Assembly: GCA_020650975.1 (NCBI GenBank)
Contig: JAIPMN010008853.1
Span: 1 to 28,217 of the forward strand
Direction: 5' to 3'
DNA from: Apostichopus californicus
Lineage: Eukaryota > Echinodermata > Holothuroidea > Aspidochirotida > Stichopodidae
DNA length: 28,217 nucleotides
The notes beneath the pieces were generated by a model. That model saw only the letters and a list, made by a program, of their open reading frames with translations. It was not told the origin of the DNA and made no database searches. Below are positions 7,821 to 19,989 of this stretch, one piece after another. Each line of letters begins with the position of its first letter. Position 1 is the first letter of the stretch. The position numbers and the translations under genes are program-made.

Positions 7821-9900
7821 ACCGGGAGTCTCTCAAAAAACCCCAGCGCTTCTTTTTTTCTAATTTCTTTTCATCAACTTTTATGTGATGCGGGATTACG
7901 CAGAAGTTGGAAAGATCGTGAAGAAGGTTATAGATGAAAAGATGATATGTGTGAGTTTGTGCTGAAGATGAATAATGTATATGCCCTTTGGACGTAAAAC
8001 TATAAATGCACAGAGAGGCACGATAACATACCTGTATCAGACATGGTCTCGGGTCGGAATCGATCTAAATGCATAAAATAACCAGGGTAAAAAACTGAAA
8101 TATATTTCATTGGCCCCCAAAGAAAAGCCAAAGCCCCAGTGACAATTTTTAGGGGTATATTTTGGCGACAGCTGGGCTATTTTATGAGTTATGTGTTTAA
8201 CATTTTTTATACAGAAAATCAATCATGAAATGTGTTGTTTAAACGTTGAACTGATTTATTAATGTAAAACCACTGACAGGTTGAACAGAAATATGTAATC
8301 CGAATGTGGAAATAAAGATTCATTTTCTTTCTACATTCTGGGTTCTCCTTGTTATTTGCTATTTCTTAGCTGGGGTGGGCCCGGCAGCGAATCAGAATCG
8401 GTCCATTTTGCCACCGTACATTCAGGCTGAGATGCCGAATGTAAGTTTGATCGACCGTACGTATGTGAAGCCCTAACATAACATAGTGTAGCCCATTGCT
8501 GAATTGCTGAAACTTAACACCGGGAAGTGTGTAATTATTTCCTACAGCACCATAGGCTAAGCAAACATGCCATTTGCATTGATAGTTACAAAATACAAAG
8601 GGACGTACGCTAATAGCACAAAACACATGCTAACATACACACTACAATTGCGGCAATGACTGAATTATGGCACTGATGAAAATTGCAAGGAACAGGTGCA
8701 ATGTTGCATTCAAACAGAAATAATCCGAAAATAATTAATGATTTGTTTCACCCTGTAACTGAAATTAGTAATGACAATCTCTTATTGACATAATACGGGA
8801 GCAATTTTGCTAATAGCTCGACTTTATTCTAGCCCTCACGATGTTTTTCAGAGGGCTGTTTTCACAAAACAGAGAGCGAATCGTCCATCGCCCACATGAA
8901 TTTTCGACATTGATGTTTTCTATATTGTTCAGGAACGATTTTAGGTCGAGGATGTTTTGATGAAATGTGTACAACTTTATACTTGCAAGTACTGTAATGA
9001 CATTACATATAGTGATTAACAATAGCAATATATTCTTCCAGACAGAATATTACATTATTTTTATCAAACTGAATAGAAAATATAACAATTGTTAACAGAC
9101 ATGCTTAGCTATATTATCAAGAAATAGCCAGTGTAGGTTACTTTGGTGCATAGGGGAAGTGTATTATAATGTACAGTGAGCCAATGTCCTTGATGATATT
9201 CCACATAATAATTCTACACAGAATGGACACGTTTGACTGCATTAATTACCATTAAAGTCTACACACAGATTGTCACAACATATTCAATCCTTTCTACCAA
9301 CATAACAGCCCAAAATGCTTCATTTCTGAGCATGGTTATATCATGAAATTGTCAATTAATATTGAGAGTTGCAAAATTAAGATACTGTGGAAATAGATGA
9401 CTCTGGGCAGAGTTTTAAATGTTGACAAAGTAAGTTTATATATTCCACAACAAAAGGTAAACTAAATTAGTGCTAATAATGTTTCTATAGCTAATTTGTT
9501 TTGCAAGGTTGTCATCATTATATTGTCTGGAATGCAGCTTTACGGCAGTTATATATGTCAATCCATTGTTGATCAAATTCCATTAACTCAACGAATGTTA
9601 AATATTGTTCTTTTGGCTTACTTCTTACAGACAAAACAGTACCTACCAATCATGACATCCAACACCATTTCTATTTCAACTTGTTAAATTCTTAAAAAAT
9701 TGTATATAAAAATGTAATTTCCAGCCAATAATAGTTGTTTTTCTATGGTGCTGTGTGTTGTTTCTGTGATTCAAAACTAATGGTCTATGGGCTGGACTAA
9801 GTAGTCCAGTAATTTTGAAAGCTCATAGGGTCATTTCTCAAGAAAGTAAAAGTGATAAAGAAATATAATCTAACAAACAGGGGATTATTTAATGATCAGC
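7821..9900. other. Intronic sequence without recognisable genes
   Basis: Contains a 14-bp palindrome TGAAATATATTTCA (8096-8109), an isolated AATAAA at about 8311 and a small inverted repeat CTGGACTA-AG-TAGTCCAG (9792-9809). The stretch 8360-8600 is somewhat less AT-rich, with an 86-codon minus frame, but I see no family resemblance. Confidence 0.5.
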
Positions 9901-9931
<31 letters not shown>

Positions 9932-9936
9932 CATAT
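9901..9936. repeat. TA microsatellite
   Basis: Alternating AT with two C interruptions (tatacatat near each end). Simple sequence repeat. Confidence 0.95.
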
Positions 9937-11588
9937 TTGCACAATCCACTAAATTATCTTACATTCATAGCAAATTGTCCAGAGTTTTGTATTCTTAAGC
10001 TACAATTTGTCAATCATGTCAATCAAACTTACTGTTGACTAACTTTCTTTCTAATTAAGATTTGATTCAGTTGATTAAAGAAGCACACACCATCTGACCC
10101 TGTGTCCACAAAGTAAGCTGTAAATATACTGTAGTCTGAGAATCATGTTAAGCAAATACTTGGTTTCTGTCTAATTTCTAACATTTTAACCAATGCTAAA
10201 AAGTAATAGTACTCAAAGTAAGATTGACATCTGAAGAAACTTGAAATAGCCCAATAGCTTTCATTTTACACAGGTCTTTAGCCATTAGAGAAATATTAAT
10301 AATTCTTTTTTGTATTCTGAATATCCCATCACACAACGTAGAGTATGATCACATGAAAAGAATTCAAGTTTTGTTTTTTCAAACTTGGCCACATTTCCTT
10401 CACTATTTTAAATAACACTGATTAATAAGAATGATTAATAGTCAAGCTAATGAACTTAAATATAAGGTGTTTACAATAAGTATTAAATTGAATATTAAAA
10501 ACTTTATAATACAAACTGCTTTAACTGATTAATTACAAGCAATTGCTTGAATTACTATGATTAAAACTCGCATCATCGCATCATGCACGTAAGCTCTAGC
10601 TGTTCAAGTACTGAAATGGACTTGAACAGCTTGTCATGTACCTTTCAGCCTACATAACATAAAACATCCTTTCATTAATGCTTATAGGTTCCCTTGTCCG
10701 TCCTATAACTTTTCCCCTAAAGACTGTTCACTTCAGATTCCTCAGGTCATTAAACCAAGCAAGTTCATGTCAATAGACCACATATCATACCCAACAGGAG
10801 CAACACAAAAGTCATTTCTCTACTGCCTGTGTTTATCAAATGGCGGGGCCCACTTAATAAATGTGTCACACCAATATCAAGCAACTCTACTGAAATACCG
10901 CACTACAAGCTTGCAAAGTTAAATGAACTTTTGTTCTGGTTCTTCGAGGGTGAAAATTATAACAGTATAGGTCTCCTGATCACCAACAAAAAGTTTACCA
11001 GCTTTATCATTTCATTTTATTTGTGTGATAGTAGGTCCTTACATAATTGTTGTTGGTATTGTTTTTATTTTGTTTTGGTGTTTGTTATTTTATGTGTTTA
11101 CACTAGCATGTTACAGTGTATGCTATAGTACTTCAACATGCAAAGGGGCCCTTTTAGATTTGAACAATTAGGATGAAGGTAGGAATACCTCTCTCTCTAC
11201 TACTGGGGCTTTCAGCATAACCAAACAACTGGAAATTACAGACTATGTGGCAGTGTCAGGGTTTTTGGGATTGGGATTAGGAGGGTGGGTGGCTTGGGTG
11301 TGTTTATAGGGACAAGTTTACTTTACAGAAGATTTCACAAACTGATATAGTCAATTTGTTTACAAGAAGAAAGATCTGATGTCATGGATGTTTGTAATTG
11401 TGTCTCGTCCTCTGATCTCACACCAACGCAATGGTCATTTGATCAACATTATTCGAAATTTATAACTGACTTTCATAATAATCCTGAAATGAATATCCAG
11501 CTTACATAATTTGTATCACCTTTAGACATTAACACATTTGCATATTAATTAATATTAGTACTATTGCTCAATTATATCTCCGCAGAGC
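9937..11588. other. Intronic AT-rich sequence
   Basis: Apart from the hairpin at 10598-10631 and a small gcatcatc/gcatcatg direct repeat at about 10570-10585, nothing distinctive is visible. The 99-codon plus frame at 10829-11128 has no ATG at its stated start and a T-rich hydrophobic end. It is regarded as chance. Confidence 0.5.
10598..10631. other. Perfect 12-bp stem hairpin
   Basis: AGCTGTTCAAGT (10598-10609) and its exact reverse complement ACTTGAACAGCT (10620-10631) flank the 10-base loop actgaaatgg. The stem does not extend on either side, so it is too short for a microRNA precursor. It could be a transposon remnant or a cruciform-forming site. Confidence 0.8.
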
Positions 11589-11627
11589 TATATATATATA
11601 TATATATATAGATATATATATATTTAT
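11589..11627. repeat. TA microsatellite
   Basis: (TA)n interrupted once by GA near 11610. Confidence 0.95.
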
Positions 11628-11639
11628 ACCATTGAACTT

Positions 11640-12030
11640 TGCATCTTACTAACTGCAAAGCTGCACTGCCTGTACATACCACTCATGCCACGAGAGAATG
11701 CAAGTCTCTCAAGGACGACACTAAAAAACCAAACCGAAGACGCTTTGGCATAATAATGTAAGAGCCGTTGCCAAGCCATGTGTAAATCAACACCGACATA
11801 AAACACCACGACTAGAAAGTCTTCCTATCAACCAGCAGGCTGCCGGTATACAAAATGTGATACAAAAAGTTTTCTCTCGAGGAAGTGGGCTCTCAAAAAG
11901 ATTACTTGCCATCGGGATAATAAATCGCAGCGCCATGTAGTGTCTGCATTCACTGGTGGAGATTGTCAGTCCAGCTACAGCAATGCACAGCCCAGACGCC
12001 ATTCTGACAGTCATTGTCACAAGGCACGAT
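11640..12030 (-). other. Higher-complexity block with a first-exon-like minus frame, identity unknown
   Basis: A relatively GC-rich island between AT-rich flanks. On the minus strand an ATG at 12002-12000 in strong context (agaATGG) opens a frame starting MASGLCIAVAGLTIS, a hydrophobic, signal-anchor-like beginning. It continues to a stop at about 11787. Possible donors are CAA|GTAATC near 11908 or a GC-type donor just before it. I do not recognise the product. A nested exon, a decayed retrocopy or a conserved non-coding element are all possible. Confidence 0.22.
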
Positions 12031-13875
12031 ATATATATTTTTTTCTTACTTGCCTATAAAGTATGCATGAATACGAATCCAAGATATTACTATTCACTTT
12101 TGGTTCATAGAAACCTAATTAATTTCTGTCATATTTGGGAATTAAAAAAGTGATAAAAAAATTTAAATACAGCTTTCAAAAAGACAAATTGACAGATTTA
12201 TCATGACAAGTCTAAAATGAAGCTAACAACTTTCTTCTTTTTTTCTTTTACTTTTTTTTCTTTTTATATATATTTTTTAATTTATAAAAAGGAAAGCATT
12301 AAAAATGTTATTTCCCCTATTCTTCATACATGATAATCTGGCATGAAATAGAATGCTGCTTCCATTGGTGCTCACCAGATATCACACCTTTCGAAATCCC
12401 AAAGGTTTCCCTGTCCTTCAAATAATTTATGTAAACTGCTTTCAGTTAAAAGAAAAAGTCACAGCTCATCTAAGTTATTGATTTTATGAAACTATTTTAA
12501 CAGAGTGTCTAGTCAATAGGCAATGGAGCAAGGCAAAAAGGGGGGGGTGGGGGGCAAGAACGAGGAGGAAAAGAGAAGGAAGAAGATAGCAAGGAAGATG
12601 GCAAGAAGACGAGAAGAATCAGAGTAATATCATAAAAGCTCACAGAATTAAATTAAGAAAGTTTTCAAGTTATTCTTTAACTGCAGAATTGCTAACTTGA
12701 TAATCTGTAACTGCAGCTCTTTTGAGCTTTAGAAAGAATCATTGCCCAACATAGAGAGACAGCACTAGAGATTGTTAGATCACACTAACTGCTGTTATAT
12801 GTACAAAAGAAGAAAATACCTATTCTTGAATGTATAGCCTAACAGTTACTTCGCCCATTGACTTTTGCATGGTATAAACTCAGTGTATATTTTCAACAGT
12901 GTTTTATCTTTAGCTTACTTTAATTCTTTAAGTACAACTTGATAATTGATCAAATGTACATCAGTTTTAATTGCAATCCTAACTTTATTTCTGCTCCATA
13001 CAGTTGCAGCTAAAATTAAACAAGGTTCATAGAATAATACTGAGTGGTTACTGTCAATATACACACAATTATGACATGTGTTACGTCATTACTAATCAAA
13101 ACTTTATGGAAGTGGTGGAGACGTGACAAATTGCAGAGCTTATCCAGGTCAGACCACAATCAATCTTTTAACTGAAGAAAATGTAACAACACTGGTCCAG
13201 AAATGTGATGGAACTTGTCATTGGCATCCATCAGAGTGAGTGGTGTATTTAGCAGGTTGTCTCTGCAGTATACATTTTAAATATTTATCAAATAGAATAA
13301 TTAATTAAGTACTGTAGTTTGTGCTTAACGTCCATCTGTAATGAGAGTTCAATTTATGCAGGTGCTAAATTTAAGATTACCATTACTCTATGCATAAATT
13401 CATATAGCCTGTCACAGTATCATCCACAACAAGTTTCTACCCACATGACACTTCAAATAAACCAAATGACAATAAGGTTAAAGATAATTTTGTAAATTAA
13501 ATCGGATTTCTATTAACAATCATATAAGCTTTTGTCACATTCAATTTTAATATGTAGATGTTTAGGTATAGGTACTTGAAAAATAACATTCATGTCTTGA
13601 AATGAATGATTACGTACAGTATATTGCAGAAATAAAGTATTACACATTTCCCTCGCCCGTAAAGCTTGTGCTGGAAACTTTGATGGATTAAGGATCGATG
13701 TAAGAGTAGCCAAAGTTGCAGTCGGTAAAGCGGTAAAGCAGACATGTCTCGCCAGAATTGGTCTTTTCCATTACTGCATTGATTCTGTTTATGATTGGAA
13801 ATTGTAATCTTATCCTTAACATTTGGAGAATGTTTCATATCGAGAAGAAAAAACGTAAAACTATACAAGTTTTTT
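12031..13875. other. Intronic sequence with purine tract
   Basis: AT-rich, with no coding signal. It includes the purine tract 12540-12626 and a T-rich stretch at 12235-12290. The 66- and 92-codon minus frames at 13513-13868 overlap each other in different phases and show no family features. Confidence 0.5.
12540..12626 (+). repeat. Purine-rich tract with G8-T-G6 head
   Basis: Almost all purine over about 85 bases, starting with GGGGGGGGTGGGGGG (12540-12554) and followed by GA/AAG/GGA-rich sequence. It is a mirror-like low-complexity tract capable of triplex or quadruplex structures. Confidence 0.7.
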
Positions 13876-14215
13876 AAAGGAACAGTTCACCTCCGTAACT
13901 TCTCATTTAAAGCAGAAATCATGGTGTCATTCAGCGCACACAAATGAGGATAATAATTCCGTATGACAATAATTTCTATAAATTTTGAGAAACATCAAAA
14001 AGCCCCATTCTGTGTAGAATGAGACAGTTTTTACTATAATAGGCTATGAAAAGTGCTGAATTGGTGTTATATATACTTCCAGTTTACTTGTGTTTTTCGT
14101 TTGTTTTTCATTTAAATAAAAAAAGACCCTGAATTCTGCTTTACGTTACCTTGAAATACAATATATGAATCTTGTTACCAATTTAAATAATTAAGGTGAA
14201 CAGAATATTTCTTTC
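13876..14215. mobile_element. Probable MITE, about 340 bp, with imperfect terminal inverted repeats
   Basis: Left end AAAGGAACAGTTCACCT at 13876-13892. The right end, read on the other strand from about 14215, is AAAGAAATATTCTGTTCACCT. The two share AAAG at the tip and C(A/T)GTTCACCT inside, separated by a short indel. The interior is AT-rich and non-coding. No clean target duplication was found, although TTAA overlaps the left tip, so the superfamily is open. Many invertebrate MITEs have similar AAAGGAACAGTTCAC-type ends. Confidence 0.5.
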
Positions 14216-15730
14216 CATGTATTTTGGAGGACGAAACAGTCTGTCGCATACATGTGTCTCCTATATGATCACGCACATTTTTGCCTGGCATCTGGGTCAA
14301 ATTATGTAAAGAATACAAACTGTTTCTCAAGAAAAGTTGCGGTAGAGTTACAAGGCTTCTTTTTGCTTAGTGTCTATCCAATAGAGAGGGTAGCGAAGTT
14401 GCTATTAAGCCAAGGACAATGTTGTATAGCTAACAAATTACAACACCTGATCAGATATGAGAATTGAATAGCTACATGAATGTAATAGAATGTAGCCGGC
14501 TAACTTTACCAATGTTGAAGTATGTATCATCTAGAAGGAAAGTGACCGAGGTTGGAAAAAAAGAAGCAAAGAAACAAACACATAACTTATGTGATTTTAA
14601 AAGAAATAAAATAAAATGGCTGGCTCATGCATTCACCTCCAACATTAGTTAGTTCATAGAAAACACTAACATCAAAGGATGATGTCAAACTCTGGAAAAT
14701 TCAGAGGAAATTCAGGATTCTAGACTTGATACTTGTTTAAGCATCTTTCCCGCAGGCCTAGTTCTCTTGATTCACAGTTGATACTGAACAAAATAAAAGT
14801 GTGATCATTTGGGTGATCGTATTATCTTGGAAAGGAGCTATAAGTTGATCTGTCTAAGGTGGTAGTAGGTTGAAGGAACATGGCCTGATACTTTAAGGTA
14901 TAGAAAGATTGAACTTTGATGTTACCTTGTGTATAAAAAGATTTAAATGATGTTACCTTGTGTTAAAAAAGATTGAAATGATGTTACCTGGTAGCTAGCT
15001 AACAATGTAATTAAACTAAACTAACCCGAGAGCAAATTTTTTTTTGTTCAGACAGCTTTTGTTAAGGCTAATTTACAATTATCTAGCTCATTCTTCTGTT
15101 ATTTGTTTGCTTAAACTATTTTTGCTACAAGAAAACTGCAAACTGATACCAGCACCATCTTTTTCAATGTCGCCCCCATTCCAATCAAAAGGAAAAGCGT
15201 TGTCTCCAATTGATTCATTTTATCCAACATTTCATTTGAAGCTAATTTTATAACTTGTGTTTTTTATATCAACACAAAATAGGCGAAAAATCAGAAAAAG
15301 TTATTGATTTTTCACTTTTAAATTAACAATGATAGTACCTAATTAGTCCCATGAAGGAATGTAAAACCTACCGTCAAAAGATTATCAAGGATGGACAACT
15401 TCTCCCATACTTGAAATATGCCCCCATGGCTATATTCCTGACAAGCCCCCAGCCCATTACCTAATGCATCCATCTCTTCCCCCATTGCTTTCTCATATCT
15501 CACCTGCCCTACAGATGATAGAATAACATGTTACTAGAATCTAGTATTTTGTTTTCTTTCAAATTTTGCAAATAAGCTCACTGCATATGTATAATATTTC
15601 CTTTCATAACTACTAAGTTCGCTGCCAGTTTCAAAAAGCAGGTCTCTCAAAAATGAGATGAGAGAAAGTAAAAGGTGAAGATCAATACGGTTCCTACAAC
15701 CTCTGGTAATCTTTCTATACGCTTATTGGT
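14216..15730. other. Intronic sequence
   Basis: Contains the 31-bp tandem repeat described separately and two plus-strand frames of 62-71 codons (14252-14652) with no family resemblance. Nothing else is supported. Confidence 0.5.
14899..14991. repeat. Tandem repeat, 31-bp unit, about 3 copies
   Basis: The unit begins gatgttaccttgtg and ends aaagattgaaat. Full copies are at 14918-14948 and 14949-14979, with a partial copy at 14980-14991. Similar sequence to the unit end lies at 14899-14917. Confidence 0.85.
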
Positions 15731-15737
15731 CATTCGG

Positions 15738-15818
15738 ATGGCGGTGGCACTAGTGTTTTTAATTGCATTACTTCTGCTGTGTTATTTCAGCCATACACAG
15801 AAGGCGCATTACAAATAA
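15738..15818 (+). CDS. Candidate 26-codon hydrophobic small ORF (unproven)
   Basis: An ATG-to-TAA frame on the plus strand, antisense to SLC4A11. It encodes MAVALVFLIALLLLCYFSH followed by a short polar tail, TQKAHYK. The first 17 residues would form a single membrane segment or signal peptide. The start context is weak at -3 (C) but has G at +4. Short hydrophobic frames arise easily by chance, and there is no evidence of transcription. The same sequence reads gttatttcag, an acceptor-like site, at about 15781-15790. Confidence 0.12.
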   Translation: MAVALVFLIALLLLCYFSHTQKAHYK

Positions 15819-18796
15819 ATTCTTTAGCAGTTTGTATACTTCTTCATCACCTGCTTTTTATATCAGAAGTTGCCCCCTTCTGTATTTAAATGAGCTTTAG
15901 ATTCTGTATGTATGATCTGTGTTTTTCAAAAACGGGGATCATAGAGCAGCATCTGGCCTAAAATGGCAAAGAAACGAGTACAATACAGATGGCAGCTAAT
16001 ATAAATATGCCAGGCTCTTTCTAAGAATTACCTGATTACAATCCCAGAGATCTACGTCACGGTTTGTGTCGGTGGATTCGATTTCAGGGCAATATATGAG
16101 AAATATCTACTTCTTGAAGATGGCTGAGAGGGGACATGGAGTGTCGGTGAGTGGCAAACTAGATACTTTTGTAAGTATTTGGTTTAGGATTTGAAACCAT
16201 CAAAACTTAAAAGGAAGAACACAACACAATTACATATTCAGTACAACTGTATAAGTGATATTTAAGTACAGTAGTCATATCCTCTTGATGAAGGTGGCCA
16301 TGACAACAGGATCAAACGTGACAAAGTGGTTGTTACAAAGGATGTTAAGTCATTGTTAATGGCAGTGGCGGGGATCCATTTGATAGTGACGGGGAGGGGC
16401 TGTAGGGGTGCGTTAATGACTTATTATTACACGGATCAGATTGCCTTAGTTCTCATAACTGAACAAAAATAGTTCCAAACAGCCTCACTTTAAGATGACG
16501 TACTGTATATTATCAGGTGTTAGAAGTATGAATAACACTTTTCAAAGAGAGTTCAGAGAAAAATTGCAAGATGTTTAACACTAAGTCAAATTGAGTCTGT
16601 AGATGCCATACTTATATCCATTGTGTACAATCACATCCTATTTCGTTTCTTAAATTTGATGTTGAAAGGGAAAAATGATTCTTGACTGAAATTATTTAGG
16701 GTTTATATTCATTTGATCATTTATTACTTATAGAGCCATGTAACAAACATCATAATCAGCTTTTCAAACATTGACAGTAAAAGACTCATAGTTGATCTGT
16801 GATGTCATTTTTAGACTTGACAACAGTCTGGCATTTTTCCTATGAAGGATGTAAGGCCTATCATAGAAACTCAGAACACTTATGACATCATCAACTTTGG
16901 TCATGGGAATGCCCATTTTAAAAAGAGCATAAAAATCAAATGTAATCTGAGTGTGTAGCACCATGGAGAAGGAACCAATAAGTAGCAACTGCCATCTATT
17001 ATAGTTTTTTATTCTTATAGCTTGCCATGTCCCGCTCTTAGCCCCAACCCGCCCTCACCCCTTTCTATCCCCACCAAACATCGCCTAAATGTACCAGAGT
17101 TTTCCATTTTCCTGTAGTCTGGCTTACTCAATTACTCTATATTTACTTTCATTCAACTGAATAGAGCGCCCAAGTGAAACCTAGGGGGCAGTCTATTTGC
17201 GCTTATTACATTGTTATAAATGGAGGTCCCTGGAGTGCAAACGAATGAAAATGCATTCAGCCTAATATATTATATCTTTGAGCACCTGGTCACAGGGAAG
17301 ATGAATCCTTAAAGCAGATGTGAGCATTTTTGGTCAACGTTTTTAACCAACTGAGCATAATGCTCAAAATTACAAATCATCATCGAACTTAGATATTCTT
17401 CAAGAATTTTGAATCTTAAGCAGTCTCTATTCATTGATGATTCCAATAAATTTCATGTATTTTTTTGTCAAAACAACTGTTTATATTAGTTCCATAAATC
17501 TATGGCAAACGAAACATAAAAATATTAGAAATCCTCCCAACGCTGCCATTTTTTCTTCATTATTAGAAACTCACTAGGCTACGTTACTAAACAGTAATGC
17601 ACTACAGCATGAAAAAAGGCCCATTAGCTTTCAGGTCGCTGCATTGTCAATGACCCTTTACAATGTTTGGAAATATTACAGGTACTATGAAGCACTGACA
17701 TCTATGCCTTTTCCATTCATAATTTGTATTTGCTTTGAAACTGCATGTTACTTTATACATTTTTTTATACCATACCTACCCATGAAAAGGAAACTAAGAT
17801 TTCAAGCTGAAAACATACTCTGCTTTGTGTGTTACATTTCACTAAAATCACACCATGAAGAATGGGTATTATGGCATAAATTTGGAGATTTGTGGAAAAA
17901 ATAAAGCTTATTATGTTTACTTTGCGGGAAAAAAAATCCCATGTCAGATTGGATAAAGCTACCATTAATAACTTGCTCTGTCATTTGAAATATTGTAACA
18001 GGTATTACGCTTAGCAGATCTCAATTGTCAGCGGTCCTGCAGACTTTTAGGGCCCATGGCCCGGGATATGCCATGAGGAATGAGTCATGACCTCATCAGA
18101 CCGTCCTCACCCCTCAGAATCGATGCTCAGAATGCATATTAAAGTTACCTTGAACTATGGAATTGATGTTTAAAAAGAAAGTATGTTATTGTTCTCTGCC
18201 CCTAAGTTCCATTGTCTTTCAAAAAAACAAAATATATATATTGTTTGTATGACCCAACAGTAGTGTGTCTACTATAATAGACTTTTCCAACGCTTTTCCA
18301 ATGACTTTTCCAATGCAGCTGTATGATATATGCATGACCAAAGAATAATGTATGCTGTAACTAATTTGTAGTATTATTGACCATAGAACCTATACTGATC
18401 ATTCTAAAGCTAACTTCATTATCAAATCACTGTTAGTTTTAGAGAAACTGATGCTATAGACATCTGAGGCTCACTTGACAAGTGACTGGACTATAGTTAA
18501 AACCGAGCAAAACTGACCATTTATACTAAGCATATTCATGAGATCCTCAGATGTGGGGCAAAAAATCAATATAAGAAAATGGTTTGTTGTCTCAGATAAC
18601 ATGTTTAAATTGCATGACACATTTGTGACGTACACAAAATGTTGGATAATTTTTTTTTTTCAATCTTTTCATATTATTTGAGGTGGCAAGAAGAAATACA
18701 CAGTTTTGACGGTTCTTGGACTTGATGCAAAATGTTGGAATAACATTAACTATAGAGTTTGGGCAAACATGCTGCAACAGTCACCATTGAATTTGT
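15819..18796. other. Intronic sequence
   Basis: Mostly AT-rich. It contains a short plus-strand open frame at 16096-16170 with donor-like sites, a short triplicated cttttccaa motif (about 18280-18314) and a T-rich run at about 18650-18660. No convincing gene. Confidence 0.5.
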
Positions 18797-18843
18797 CTTA
18801 AAGGGACATTCTCTTAAAGCACTAAAGATTTGAATATCTTCAA
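18797..18843 (+). repeat. Dispersed repeat end, copy 1
   Basis: Begins CTTAAAGGGACATTC and contains TTGAATATCTTCAA. The same two blocks in the same order occur on the minus strand at the right edge of the window (28215-28160), allowing a few substitutions and a short indel. The other end of the element is not identified. Confidence 0.45.
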
Positions 18844-19989
18844 TTACAGAAATAGTCAACATAAATGTTTAGATCATCTCGACTTTAAATTTTCAATTTG
18901 TCTTTGGGATATGATTTTAGAATGGTTTCCTCGATAGAGTTTGGTGTTACGGGCAACACAGAGGTACAACATTGATTTCCTTTTTGTCATTTCCAGGAAA
19001 GTCTCTAAGTACGCTACACGCGTTGGCGATTCTGTCGAAAGCAAACAAGTGACCTCAGTGTGCGACTCGCGTTTCAGAGTGAAACATGTGACGTGTGACA
19101 TTCCAAGACTGTGAGTTGCTTTATTCGTAGCCTACTTGGCAATCTTCCAGAAACGATAATGAGTAAAGTTAATCATTAATATCAATATCAGCGTATATAT
19201 ATGTACATCCCAAGAAGATCAGTTAAGATCAGTTTAGTAAGAGAGAGAGTTTGTCTTGGTGTTAGAGTTAGCGTTTCCATACAAACTTACATTTAAAAAA
19301 ATTGTAGGTCATTGCACAACAACTACTGCACAGAAACTATATAAACTGTTCCCACTCCTAAAAGCTGAGGTTGCTAAATCCAGTCAAAGACAATCCAAGT
19401 ATAATCATGGTTAAAATTAAAATAAAACAACACAAGATAGTTTTTAGCTCAAATTATCATTTTTAATGCAATGGCTACCAAGCTCAATTTGGAGAAAGTT
19501 TCTAAAATTTATTACCCATCCAGAAATTACATAGATTTGTACAAATTGTTTATTTTTGGAAACAGCCAGTTTTGAATATAAATAACCATATCTAGCAAAT
19601 AATAAGTAAAACTACAAGATATTTTGACTCTATATACTTAAGAGCCAAATATTTTACTTTGGCTGGATATCCTACGCAATGAGATTGGTCACGCGTAACT
19701 AATTCAGTCAGCTATCTTGTTTTCTCTCCATATTGGTGATGGAAAATATCTTTTAGTACACAACATATATGTATATGTAAAGATAATACATAGTACAAGA
19801 AAGTAAAAGGAAATGAAAATTTTTGCACCAGCTTAGATCGATTCAAATCTTTGAGAAGAAAGAAGAAAAAGAAAACTAGGTCATTAACCTACTTAGCAGT
19901 AAAAGATTGGCACCATTTTGACATCACTAAAAGAAACTCTACCAGGATTATTTTCAAAGCTGCATCTCAGAAAAATCTTATACATATCA
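18844..19989. other. Intronic sequence
   Basis: The segment 18990-19110 is less AT-rich and carries a 75-codon minus frame lacking recognisable features. Short tatatatgtaca-type repeats occur near 19193 and 19765. Nothing else is supported. Confidence 0.45.

Noticed and set aside
8303-8350. AATAAA in GGAAATAAAGATTC as a plus-strand polyadenylation site
   Set aside because: An isolated hexamer in AT-rich DNA with no upstream coding exon.
16030-16116. Possible minus-strand exon between acceptor tgtcccctctcag and donor aatcag|gtaatt
   Set aside because: Good splice signals, but all three frames contain a stop, and the phase needed between exons A and B closes after four codons.
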